The notes: a model not told the origin generated them from the letters alone. DNA of 28,725 nt from DYEC01 sp034434695 (GCA_034434695.1 DAOTYY010000167.1:1-28725), one strand, 5' to 3'; shown: positions 1 through 7,679, counted from the stretch's first letter. Made by a program: numbers and translations.

Positions 1-123
1 CACTCTCGCCATCGCAGTATCATCAACTTCTTTGTAAATGTGCTGTGCGGCTTGATTGCTTACTGCCGCCGTCCATCAAAACCGTCTTTGGGCTTGGACG
101 AGTACCTGCCCTTGCCCGCCTAA
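1..123 (+). CDS. C-terminal fragment of an IS982-like transposase (partial at window edge)
   Basis: The first reading frame is open from base 1 to a TAA at 121-123 and gives about 40 residues beginning HSRHRSIINFFVNVLCGLIA, followed by a Lys/Pro-rich stretch. The pattern HRS..NF.VN...GLIAY....KPS matches my memory of the C-terminus of IS982-family (DDE) transposases, but only this tail is visible and no catalytic residue is in view. It runs convergently toward the methyltransferase gene that ends at 145. The alternative is the tail of some other gene; the family call rests on pattern memory alone. Confidence 0.55.
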   Translation, partial: HSRHRSIINFFVNVLCGLIAYCRRPSKPSLGLDEYLPLPA

Positions 124-136
124 CCCGAATTCACGT
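1..136 (+). mobile_element. Probable right end of an IS982-family insertion sequence
   Basis: If the 1-123 frame is a transposase, the right end of the element should lie just past its stop codon. The segment 123-136 (acccgaattcacgt) contains the palindrome gaattc and begins directly at the stop codon, so it could be the terminal inverted repeat. The left end lies outside the window, so neither the repeat pair nor a target duplication can be confirmed. The exact end is a guess. Confidence 0.3.
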
Positions 137-144
137 ACTATTAT

Positions 145-903
145 TTAGGGGGATTGTCCTATTGCGTAAAATGTGGGCACAAACAGGATGCGTTCACCCT
201 TTTGCCAGGCTGAGGCATCCTGTTGGCGATATTCTTGGAGGTTTTTTGGGGAAACCAGCTTTTGCAAGTCGGCTTCAAGAATATGCCATTCGGCTTTCCA
301 AATAGATTCAGTTTGAGGAACATTCCATTCCCCACCCAGTAAACCGGTTTTTACATTTCGAAAACCTGCCTGCATAAATAAACCTGCCAGCATACAACCA
401 ATATCTGGATTAGCGCCTTGTTGAATGAGAGACTGGCGTTGCAGTTTCCCTATTTCGCTTAATGGGGACGGATAGTCTATTCGGTGTGCATAATCTGGCT
501 CTGCCATAGCGATAACCCATCCATGGGACTGGGTAACGCGGCGCATTTCCATCAATGCTTGAAGTGGATTTTTCAGCCAGAGGAGCAAGAAATGGCAATA
601 CACCAGGTCAAAGCTGTGAGATGGAAATGGCAAAGAATAGGCGTTTGCACAGGTGAGGTTGACTTTTCGGGCTTGTGCCAGTTGCAAAAAGTCAAAGCGG
701 ATGTCCAACCCGAAAAGACGCGTGTGCGCTGGTAAAAGTCCAGAGTTATGGATTTCATCAATAACCGCTCCACTGCCGCAGCCAACTTCCAGTACACGAT
801 TGGGTGATGGAGAAATGACCTCTGTTAATAAAAACCGGCGGAGCTGTTGTGTCCAACCAGCCTGGAGTTTAAATCGCTGATGCCACTCGGTAGGAGTGAA
901 CAT
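145..903 (-). CDS. Class I SAM-dependent methyltransferase of the maturation operon
   Basis: A 252-residue protein of the Methyltransf_11 type. Motif I is LEVGCGSGA at about residues 38-46, followed by the acidic strand LFGLDIRF (about 63-70) and the post-motif region YSLPFPSHSFDLVYCHFLLLWL, which is typical of small-molecule or peptide methyltransferases. There is no signal peptide or membrane segment, so it acts in the cytoplasm. It is the last gene of a five-gene minus-strand operon; only 5 bp separate its ATG from the stop of the cysteine-less radical-SAM relative. Substrate unknown. Because the operon holds a radical SAM enzyme and a Cys-repeat target, methylation of the modified tail or its precursor is a reasonable inference, but the sequence does not show it. 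Confidence 0.85.
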   Translation of the reverse strand: MFTPTEWHQRFKLQAGWTQQLRRFLLTEVISPSPNRVLEVGCGSGAVIDEIHNSGLLPAHTRLFGLDIRFDFLQLAQARKVNLTCANAYSLPFPSHSFDLVYCHFLLLWLKNPLQALMEMRRVTQSHGWVIAMAEPDYAHRIDYPSPLSEIGKLQRQSLIQQGANPDIGCMLAGLFMQAGFRNVKTGLLGGEWNVPQTESIWKAEWHILEADLQKLVSPKNLQEYRQQDASAWQKGERILFVPTFYAIGQSP

Positions 904-908
904 GGACG

Positions 909-2063
909 CTATCGGCTACTCCAGATTTTTTCCCAATCATCGGTGAGTAGATTACCGAGCACTTTTTGCATCCCCTGACCGGGTAGCACATCGCCGTCTG
1001 GCTCAACATACAGCCAAGCATGTCCTGCGCCCTGCGGGGTCTCACCACTCTCTTCAAGTTCCAAAGCAATCGGATTAGTACCTGAGTATGGAACAGGCAA
1101 ATCCCAGACTAGGGACATGCCTTGATCAGCGGCTATCTGGCGGGCGAGATTAAGTTCCGATTTCAAATCAGGGTCACTGGCACTGATCGAGAGCGATTGA
1201 ACGCCCATTTTTGCCAGCTTCTTAATGTATTCAGCGATTTTCTCCTTTTCTCTTGGGGTCAGGGTGAGATGGACGGTAAGTAAGATGTCTTCAGCCAATG
1301 TGTCTCGTATGGCTTCCCAGCCTTGTTCCTCACTTGGGTCAAGTATAATCATCATGTGATCAAGTCCGCTTTGGAGAAGGTGGTGTAGATAGTCTTTCTC
1401 TGTCAGCCGAGAACCATCGGTCAGCAGACCAGTAACCTGTCCTAAACTTTCTGCGTAAGCTACCAGATCAATCAAGTCCGGTCGTAAAGTCGGCTCGCCG
1501 CCAGTGAAGATGATATGCGGGATACCTGCCTGCCAGCCTTTACTTAAGATTGTCTGCCATTCTTCTGTAACTAGTTCGCGTTTGACGCGTTTTTGGAGTG
1601 TGTCATGAATGCTGGGGGCAGATGGCGTTCGATAAGTCAGGGCGCAATCCAGCCGATAGGGGGCTGTAAGCTGGCTGTAAGGCTCATGACGCTCGAATCC
1701 CAGATAGGTGACCGGGTCAAGATCGGGTGTGGAGATCAGCGTTTCGAGACGCTGTTTAAGACTTTCAAAGTCTTGAGCAATCTGCTGTCGTGAAACACGA
1801 TACCGTCCGGCAATTTGTCTAACAGCTTCCTCAGGTGGGGTTTGTTTCACTAGATGATAAGCCATCTCTGCGGCAGTTTGATTAAGATGCAAAACTGTGC
1901 TGGCGTTAACAATCAGTACACCCTCGCCGTTATTTTCCAGACGCAAGTGCAGACGGTAGGGAAATCCAGCTTCTGGTGCAGATTGGTAGTGGTGAATACC
2001 AGCGGGAAGAGGTTGATAAGGTGGAGGAAATAGTCGTTCCAGCAATTTACGGAATGGGTTCAT
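909..2063 (-). CDS. Pseudo-radical-SAM protein (PqqD-like domain, cluster cysteines lost)
   Basis: A 384-residue paralogue of the radical SAM enzyme encoded just upstream. It keeps the PqqD-like N-terminal region (about 35-110), the TIM-barrel-like core and the TGGEPTLR motif (187-194). The CxxxCxxC triad is replaced: the aligned positions are Thr146, Pro150 and His153. The SPASM part is cut short after DDWEKIW, and the aligned IPCQ reads LPGQ. Only one cysteine (Cys140) remains in the whole protein, so no 4Fe-4S cluster of the usual kind can be bound. Such pseudo-rSAM partners are known in some peptide-modification systems, where a substrate-binding or scaffold role is proposed. I place the start at the ATG at 2063, which has GGAG 7 nt upstream; a TTG at 2084 is possible but lacks a ribosome binding site. 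The gene overlaps the end of the upstream gene by 17 bp, which suggests translational coupling. Confidence 0.85.
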   Translation of the reverse strand: MNPFRKLLERLFPPPYQPLPAGIHHYQSAPEAGFPYRLHLRLENNGEGVLIVNASTVLHLNQTAAEMAYHLVKQTPPEEAVRQIAGRYRVSRQQIAQDFESLKQRLETLISTPDLDPVTYLGFERHEPYSQLTAPYRLDCALTYRTPSAPSIHDTLQKRVKRELVTEEWQTILSKGWQAGIPHIIFTGGEPTLRPDLIDLVAYAESLGQVTGLLTDGSRLTEKDYLHHLLQSGLDHMMIILDPSEEQGWEAIRDTLAEDILLTVHLTLTPREKEKIAEYIKKLAKMGVQSLSISASDPDLKSELNLARQIAADQGMSLVWDLPVPYSGTNPIALELEESGETPQGAGHAWLYVEPDGDVLPGQGMQKVLGNLLTDDWEKIWSSR

Positions 2064-3471
2064 GAGACATCTCCGTTTTGTCAAACTGGAGGGGAAGAAT
2101 AGGGAACGGATGGGCGTTATGTTCTGTCCGGCGTGCTAGCGGGCAGCCGCCACCACATTGCTGAAGCAATACACAGGACTGGCAGGCAAAAGGAACATCT
2201 TTGCGTTCTCGCAGTTGTATCGCCAGCTCATGATTCCAGATTAAGTCCCAAGACGTTTCAAGAATATTGCCCAGTGACTGATAATAAGACTGGCAGGGAA
2301 TCACGCTGCCATCTGGTTCAATACACATGTTGTACAATGCTGCTGTGCAGCCCTTGACGCCCAAATCCAGTTGAAGCGGATCGAAATGACAGTATTGTGT
2401 GGGGGTATACCAGATCAAGCGCTGCCCAGATTGTTCTGTCATACTACGTGCCAGCTCAAGCAAAGGCAGCAGACTGGTTTCGGGTAACCCGGTATTGACT
2501 TCCAGTCCATGTCCTGAATAGATAAGCGCGTTCAGCCCAATCGTTGGAACCCCAAGAACAGCGAGAAATTCAAGCAAGCGGCGCAGATTTTCAGGGGTAC
2601 TGTTGGTTTGTAGTAATGTGGAGTTGGTCATGACAAAGAGGCGGCTTTTCAATGCATTACGGATTCCCTGAATGGTTTCCTGCCAGGCGCCTTTGTGCCG
2701 TACCATTGCATCGTGAATTTCAGGATCATGAGACTCGATGGTAATTTGCACGTGATCCAGCCCTGCGCTTACCAAAGCTTCAACAAAAGCCGGATCGCTG
2801 AGTCTGCGCCCGTTTGTATTCAGCCCGGTAATCTGTCCTAGCTGCTGAGCGCAGGCGATCAATTCGGTGAGATCGGAGCGAAGGGTGGGTTCACCGCCAG
2901 TGAAAACAACATGAGGAATGCCCAGTTGCCAGAGGCGGTCCAGAACGATTTTCCAGTGGGCTGTATTGAGTTCGGGGTAACGGCGTGGTCTGGCGTTGTA
3001 ACAATGGGCACAATCGTTATTGCAGCGGTATGTGATTGCCAGATCCATCCGATAGGGAGCTGAGGGGTGGTCTGAGAATGGCGCTGTTGTTTCTAAGCCA
3101 AGTTCGCAAACGGGACAAACATCGCCCGGTTGAATCAGGAATGAAAATTCTTTTTGAAACTTTGTAAAGTCCTCAAGTGCCTGTCGTGCCGAGACACGGA
3201 AACGCCTTGTGAGCATACTAACTGCAGATTGAAGGGGTATTTGTTCCAGACACAAGTAAGCCATGTATGCAGCAGTTGTGTTGAGGTGATAGATGCGGCT
3301 GGCATTCATCAGCAATACTCCGCTGCCATCTTTCTCCAGCCGCAGATGAAGGCGTGCTTTACCAGCGCCGTCTTCTCGCAGATAGTGATGAATTCCGAAG
3401 GATGGTGCGGGATATGACGTTAGTTGCTGCTTCCTCAAACGATTTGCAATGTTCCGAAAATTGAACGACAT
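2047..3471 (-). CDS. Radical SAM/SPASM peptide-modifying enzyme with PqqD-like N-terminal domain
   Basis: 474 residues. Residues about 38-110 resemble PqqD, the peptide-binding RiPP recognition element. A CPVC pair lies at 119-122. The radical SAM motif CNNDCAHC is at 150-157 (Cys150, Cys154, Cys157, binding the 4Fe-4S cluster that cleaves SAM), and the GGEP motif is at 192-195. The C-terminal SPASM-type region carries Cys375, 383, 393, 430, 433, 439 and 443, enough for auxiliary clusters. Enzymes of this architecture (PqqE and AlbA/sactionine relatives) make C-C, thioether or other bonds in peptides. The gene lies 14 bp after the gene for the Cys-Ala tail protein, the likely substrate. No good Shine-Dalgarno is visible before the ATG, so it may be translated by coupling. 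Cytoplasmic; the reaction is unknown. Confidence 0.9.
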   Translation of the reverse strand: MSFNFRNIANRLRKQQLTSYPAPSFGIHHYLREDGAGKARLHLRLEKDGSGVLLMNASRIYHLNTTAAYMAYLCLEQIPLQSAVSMLTRRFRVSARQALEDFTKFQKEFSFLIQPGDVCPVCELGLETTAPFSDHPSAPYRMDLAITYRCNNDCAHCYNARPRRYPELNTAHWKIVLDRLWQLGIPHVVFTGGEPTLRSDLTELIACAQQLGQITGLNTNGRRLSDPAFVEALVSAGLDHVQITIESHDPEIHDAMVRHKGAWQETIQGIRNALKSRLFVMTNSTLLQTNSTPENLRRLLEFLAVLGVPTIGLNALIYSGHGLEVNTGLPETSLLPLLELARSMTEQSGQRLIWYTPTQYCHFDPLQLDLGVKGCTAALYNMCIEPDGSVIPCQSYYQSLGNILETSWDLIWNHELAIQLRERKDVPFACQSCVLLQQCGGGCPLARRTEHNAHPFPILPLQFDKTEMSHEPIP

Positions 3472-3485
3472 GGCTTAGTACTAAA

Positions 3486-5150
3486 TTAACGACCGCCGCC
3501 AGCGCAGGCACAGGCACACCCAGCGCAGGCACAGGCGCAGGCACACGACCCACCACCGCCGCTCCCAGAACGAGAATAAGTTGTCTTGGGGATTGGATTG
3601 GTGGTTTGAGTAATGCGGTCGGTGAAGGTGGTCAGATTGCCAATGACATTGGATGAAAAGTTTTCGATACCTCTGGCAATAGAAGCGGCAAACTCACTGC
3701 CGGGTAGCGTGGGCAGGGAGATGCCACCGCCGCTGGGGAGAGAAACCGGCGCTTGGGTGGGTGTGCCGCCGTAAGTGCGTCCAAATTCAGGATCATAGCG
3801 TCCCCACCAGACTGGTACAAAGATTGGTCCGCCCCGAAAGACTTCTTGTGTGCGTTCCTGATGCTTGCGGTCCAGCATGGTCCAATCCATCACTTCGTCA
3901 TACTTCTGCATTTTGACTTCCGGGGTATCAGCCTGTTCCACATATTGCCAGGCGCGTTCAACAATATTTTTGTAATAGTCAACCGTCTCTTTACGACTGA
4001 AGCCGCGCATTTTTTCAGCGACACTTTTGACCAGATTGATCATCATATCTTGCAAAAGCCGGCGTCTTGTAGCCGCCTTGTTTTCTTGCATGGCTTTAAG
4101 AAATTCTATCTCATAAGGTTGTAAATTTTCTGGAAATGGCTCCACCACGTCAATTTCCAGCGGATCACGGGTTCTTACAGTTGCGGCTCCTTTTTTGATA
4201 GTAGAAAACAGGATCATAGACAGTATCTTATCCATTGGTTGTTCCATGACAATAGCGGCTTCGACGGCTGTCAAACCGCGCTTGATCCCATGACCGGCAA
4301 CAGAAACTTTTGGGGGGAGATATTGCAGCTTTCGGTTTTTCTCTCCCCAAATGGACCCATAAATAATCAGTCCGATCAACCCTAAAAAGCCCAGGCAAAA
4401 GGCGGCACCGCAAATATCATCTACACTGATATTGAGACGGAAGGGCGGCTTGGTGACGATGGCACTTTCCGGCACCAAACGGGCGGGGAAAGCAGCTCCA
4501 AATATGTACTGTGTTGAGCCGTTTGCCTTGTTCGACTGCCAGCGATAAAACACGCGTCCTTGATCGTCAAAACCGCTTTCTGGTTCCGCGATCCCGGGCC
4601 AATTTTTAGGTGGGTAATAACGCGGCTCTTCCGGCTGTAAACCGGGCGGTAAAAAGATGGTCAGGGTGAGATCAGTGTTTCCGTACACATACTCACTGCC
4701 AAAATAATTCGGTGTAAGTTGAAAACTGGCGTACTTTTCCGTTCCCTCTTCGGTATCCTCGTAAAGCATACCCGTGATCCCCTTAATCACCACGTGAACG
4801 CGTCCAGTTTTACCGGGTGGAATAGCATTGTTGTCGAGACCAAGTGCCACGCCGTAAGTTACGTAGGGGGAGCGTTCAATGTTCCTAATTGGCTGCCCGT
4901 TGATTGTGGCTTGTATTTTGTTTATGTCATAATTTTCATTAGGAAGACCAATATCCACGAAGTCAATCGGGTCAGCGCTGGCATCGTTGACAAAATCCAG
5001 AATATACTCTAGGTCGAGTGTTCCATCTGAATTAATATAAACATTTACGACTTCTCTTCTGAGCTGAAACCGATAGGTTTGAGCTATGACCGGGTTTACG
5101 TTAAGAATCAATAGCAAGAATAAGGCAAACAGGCTTAACCACTTTTTCAT
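3486..5150 (-). CDS. DUF2207-like membrane protein with a seven-cysteine Cys-Ala C-terminal tail
   Basis: 554 residues. Residues 1-23 form a signal peptide (MKKWLSLF, hydrophobic core, cleavage likely near VIA-Q). An extracellular beta-rich domain runs to about residue 243, a single membrane helix covers about 246-268, and a cytoplasmic part contains the VEAAIVMEQPMDKILSMILF segment typical of DUF2207-like proteins. A Gly/Ser/Pro-rich linker leads to the end SCACACACAGCACACAGGGR (535-554). The seven tail cysteines (536, 538, 540, 542, 545, 547, 549) are the only ones after the membrane helix. With this topology the tail faces the cytoplasm, where the adjacent radical SAM enzyme works. I use the ATG at 5150 because AGGAGG (5157-5162) sits 6 nt upstream; a longer frame from a GTG at 5183 lacks this. 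The family link is from memory of the fold pattern; the role of the protein is unknown. Confidence 0.8.
   Translation of the reverse strand: MKKWLSLFALFLLLILNVNPVIAQTYRFQLRREVVNVYINSDGTLDLEYILDFVNDASADPIDFVDIGLPNENYDINKIQATINGQPIRNIERSPYVTYGVALGLDNNAIPPGKTGRVHVVIKGITGMLYEDTEEGTEKYASFQLTPNYFGSEYVYGNTDLTLTIFLPPGLQPEEPRYYPPKNWPGIAEPESGFDDQGRVFYRWQSNKANGSTQYIFGAAFPARLVPESAIVTKPPFRLNISVDDICGAAFCLGFLGLIGLIIYGSIWGEKNRKLQYLPPKVSVAGHGIKRGLTAVEAAIVMEQPMDKILSMILFSTIKKGAATVRTRDPLEIDVVEPFPENLQPYEIEFLKAMQENKAATRRRLLQDMMINLVKSVAEKMRGFSRKETVDYYKNIVERAWQYVEQADTPEVKMQKYDEVMDWTMLDRKHQERTQEVFRGGPIFVPVWWGRYDPEFGRTYGGTPTQAPVSLPSGGGISLPTLPGSEFAASIARGIENFSSNVIGNLTTFTDRITQTTNPIPKTTYSRSGSGGGGSCACACACAGCACACAGGGR
3501..3545 (-). 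repeat. Cys-Ala codon repeat encoding the C-terminal tail
   Basis: On the minus strand, TGC/TGT (Cys) alternates with GCC/GCT (Ala), interrupted once by a glycine codon (3519-3521), giving four Cys-Ala pairs, Gly, then three Cys-Ala pairs. Both Cys codons are mixed through the array, so it is not a simple hexanucleotide slippage product, and protein-level selection is likely. It is followed by three Gly codons, Arg and TAA. Confidence 0.9.
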
Positions 5151-5176
5151 GGGCTGCCTCCTGAGGATATCCTGTT

Positions 5177-5542
5177 TTACCACTTGGGCTCTTCAGTAAG
5201 CTGGTAAGAAGTTTTGCAATAAGGACAGGTCACGATAGGTGCCCCTGCAACCATCTGAATATTATCGGCTGTCAATACCCCCCCGCAAGATTTGCATTTA
5301 AGCGAATCCAGTGAAATGTTTCCGGGTAGATCTATTTTCAGGGTGGTGCCGGCGCTGGTGGGCATTTGCGTTGCGCGGCGGGAAGCAAACATAATCAAAC
5401 CAAAACCAATCAGGACACTGATGACCCCAACAACCAGCCAGCCGATTTTACCTGATGGGCTAAAAGTTGCCCAGATGAACAACACACCAAAGAAGATCAG
5501 AATTGCTGCCAGGATATAAGCGATTATTTTTCCAGCGCTCAT
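5177..5542 (-). CDS. Small two-helix membrane protein with C-terminal zinc ribbon
   Basis: 121 residues. Hydrophobic helices lie at about 7-27 and 33-53, then a linker, then a zinc-ribbon-like end with CKSC (83-86) and CPYC (106-109), the spacing expected for a four-cysteine zinc site. The start ATG at 5542 has GGAGG 6 nt upstream. It is the first gene of the operon, 26 bp ahead of the Cys-tail protein gene, under the promoter at 5564-5592. With both helices crossing, N- and C-termini would be on the same side, presumably cytoplasmic. Function unknown; it could be a membrane partner of the DUF2207-like protein. Nothing in the sequence shows enzymatic activity. Confidence 0.75.
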   Translation of the reverse strand: MSAGKIIAYILAAILIFFGVLFIWATFSPSGKIGWLVVGVISVLIGFGLIMFASRRATQMPTSAGTTLKIDLPGNISLDSLKCKSCGGVLTADNIQMVAGAPIVTCPYCKTSYQLTEEPKW

Positions 5543-5563
5543 GTCTTACCTCCATATGTGATT

Positions 5564-5592
5564 AGTTTAACATTGTTCAACTTACAAAGCAA
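5564..5592 (-). promoter_or_regulatory. Promoter of the radical-SAM/Cys-tail operon
   Basis: Reading the minus strand, TTGCTT (5592-5587) and TAAACT (5569-5564) are separated by 17 nt, and the -10 carries an upstream TGT (extended -10). Transcription would begin about 15-20 nt before the GGAGG of the zinc-ribbon gene. It lies back to back with the ligA promoter in a 97-bp spacer. Confidence 0.55.
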
Positions 5593-5601
5593 CAGGAAAA
5601 C

Positions 5602-5633
5602 TTGACCAATTTGCACAGCCACAATCGTATAAT
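5602..5633 (+). promoter_or_regulatory. ligA promoter, apparently giving a leaderless transcript
   Basis: A perfect TATAAT lies at 5628-5633 and a TTGACC at 5602-5607, but the 20-nt spacer is longer than usual, so the -35 is doubtful. The expected transcription start, 6-7 nt after the -10, coincides with the A of the ligA ATG at 5640. No Shine-Dalgarno precedes that ATG. Confidence 0.5.
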
Positions 5634-5639
5634 ATAAGC

Positions 5640-7679
5640 ATGGACGATCTATTGAAACAGGAATACGAAAAACTTAAGCAGAGTATTGCCTATCATGATT
5701 ACCGTTATCATGTGCTGGACTCACCAGTGATCAGTGATGCGGAATACGATCGGTTGGTGAACCGCTTACGCCAGATTGAAGCACTTCATCCGGATTGGAT
5801 TACACCAGACTCTCCAACACAGCGTATTGGTGGTGGGGTTGCCGAAAAGTTCACTAAGGTAACCCACCCGCGCCCGATCCTCAGTTTGGCGGCAGGGTTT
5901 AATGAACAGGATGTACGTGCCTGGTATGAGCGAATCCGCAAGCTGGACGAGCGGGTGGCACAAAGTGCTTTTGTTCTTGAACCTAAAATTGACGGTTTGA
6001 CGGTTGTATTGCATTATCGGGATGGAGTTTTCGTTCAGGGAGCCACGCGCGGCGATGGTGAGGTTGGTGAGGATATTACAGCAAATCTTCGCACGCTTCG
6101 TTCCCTGCCCCTCAGGATTCCAGTGAGTTCTGAGGGTCCCAATCCACCAGCATATCTGGTTGTGCGAGGTGAGGCTTTTATCTTAATAAAAGAATTTGAA
6201 GAACTGAACAAGAAGCTGCTGGAAGCTGGCGAGCGCACCTATCTCAATCCGCGCAATACGGCTGCTGGTTCATTGCGTCAACTCGACCCGGCGATTACTG
6301 CCAGCCGTCCGCTGGTCCTCCTTACTTATTCCATTGTGTATGCAGAAGGCGATGTTCCACAGACTCAATGGGAGACATTGCAATATCTGCGCGCATTAGG
6401 TTTCCCGGTCTCCGAGCTGGCACAATACTGCCAGCGTTTTGAGGATGTACTGGCTTCACTGGGAAGCTGGCTTGAGAAGCGCGATCGGTTACCGTTTGAG
6501 GCAGATGGTGTGGTGATTAAAATAAATGACCTTCGCCTGGCGGATGAGCTGGGTTTTGTCGGCAAAGATCCCCGCGGCGCGCTGGCACTCAAGTTCCCAG
6601 CGCGTGAGGTGACCACTATGTTAAAAGATATTGTGGTGAATGTGGGCAGAACTGGTGTATTGACACCCAACGCAGTTCTTGAGCCTGTGGAAATTGGCGG
6701 TGTGATCGTTAAACAGGCAACTTTACATAACTTTGAGTACATCGCAGAGAAAGATATTCGTATCGGTGACCGAGTTATGGTCAAGCGCGCTGGAGATGTT
6801 ATCCCTTATGTGATCGGACCAGTCCTAGAAGCGCGTACGGGCAAAGAGTTACCCTATTGTCCTCCTCAGACCTGTCCGGCTTGTGGACAGGCTGTGGAAC
6901 ACTTTGAAGGCGAGGTAGCTTGGTATTGTGTGAATTCAGCCTGTCCGGCGCAACTGGTGCGCAACGTGGAACATTTCGTTTCGCGCCCGGCGATGGATAT
7001 TGTCGGGTTGGGTATCCGAATTGTGGAGCAGTTGGTTGAAAATGGATTGATCAAAGACGCTGCTGATTTGTATTATCTGCGCAAAGAAGACTTACTAAAC
7101 CTGGAAGGCTTTGCAGATAAAAAGGCGGAAAATTTGATTACCGCGATTGCGAACTCACGCCAGCAGCCGCTCGCCCGTTTGATTAACGCTTTAGGCATCA
7201 GAGGGGTTGGCGAGGTAACGGCGGCTGATTTAGCAAATGTCTTTCGTGATTTAGACTCGCTTTCAAGAGCGACTTTTGAAGAATTGCAAAGCATTGAAGG
7301 TATCGGCCCAAACATTGCTAAGGCGATCGTGGATTGGTTTGCCCGTCCTACCAATCGGCGTTTGCTGGAAAAATTGAGGGCTGCAAGTGTCTGGCCTGTG
7401 GTAACGGAAGCAGCTCCTGGGAAAGCGGGTGCAGTTCTGGAAGGTTTGACTTTTGTGATTACCGGAACATTGCCGAATTATAGCCGCGAAGAGGCAAAAG
7501 AGTTGATCCAGCAGTATGGGGGCAAGGTAACCGACAGCGTGAGCCGCAAGACAGATTATCTGGTTGTTGGAGAATCACCCGGTTCCAAGCTTGCGAAAGT
7601 GCGTGAGTTTGGCATTCCAGTTTTGGATGAGGCAGGATTGTTGGTGCTGATTCGTGAGCGGGGTGGAGGGAATATCTGA
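5640..7679 (+). CDS. ligA: NAD+-dependent DNA ligase
   Basis: 679 residues, normal length for LigA. It seals nicks in duplex DNA during replication and repair, using NAD+ to adenylate itself. Domain order: Ia region (YHDYRYHVLDSPVISDAEYD, about 18-37), adenylation domain with the active-site lysine in LEPKIDGL (Lys116), OB fold with the VGRTGVLTP motif, a four-cysteine zinc finger (CPACG...CVNSACPAQL), helix-hairpin-helix repeats, and a C-terminal BRCT domain containing the GLTFVITGTL motif. The ATG at 5640 has no ribosome binding site and sits where the transcript should start. It is followed by the rRNA methyltransferase gene after 13 bp. Confidence 0.97.
   Translation: MDDLLKQEYEKLKQSIAYHDYRYHVLDSPVISDAEYDRLVNRLRQIEALHPDWITPDSPTQRIGGGVAEKFTKVTHPRPILSLAAGFNEQDVRAWYERIRKLDERVAQSAFVLEPKIDGLTVVLHYRDGVFVQGATRGDGEVGEDITANLRTLRSLPLRIPVSSEGPNPPAYLVVRGEAFILIKEFEELNKKLLEAGERTYLNPRNTAAGSLRQLDPAITASRPLVLLTYSIVYAEGDVPQTQWETLQYLRALGFPVSELAQYCQRFEDVLASLGSWLEKRDRLPFEADGVVIKINDLRLADELGFVGKDPRGALALKFPAREVTTMLKDIVVNVGRTGVLTPNAVLEPVEIGGVIVKQATLHNFEYIAEKDIRIGDRVMVKRAGDVIPYVIGPVLEARTGKELPYCPPQTCPACGQAVEHFEGEVAWYCVNSACPAQLVRNVEHFVSRPAMDIVGLGIRIVEQLVENGLIKDAADLYYLRKEDLLNLEGFADKKAENLITAIANSRQQPLARLINALGIRGVGEVTAADLANVFRDLDSLSRATFEELQSIEGIGPNIAKAIVDWFARPTNRRLLEKLRAASVWPVVTEAAPGKAGAVLEGLTFVITGTLPNYSREEAKELIQQYGGKVTDSVSRKTDYLVVGESPGSKLAKVREFGIPVLDEAGLLVLIRERGGGNI

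Noticed and set aside
45..305. An 86-codon plus-strand open frame near the left edge
   Set aside because: It overlaps the transposase-like tail in another frame and then the methyltransferase antisense; no motif is seen.
3501..3545. Cys-Ala repeat as a sequencing or slippage artefact
   Set aside because: The codons are mixed, the frame ends cleanly with GGGR and a stop, and a radical SAM gene follows at once; all of this supports a real protein tail.
5150..5183. Longer GTG start giving an 11-residue extension to the Cys-tail protein
   Set aside because: The ATG at 5150 has a perfect AGGAGG 6 nt upstream and begins a standard signal peptide.
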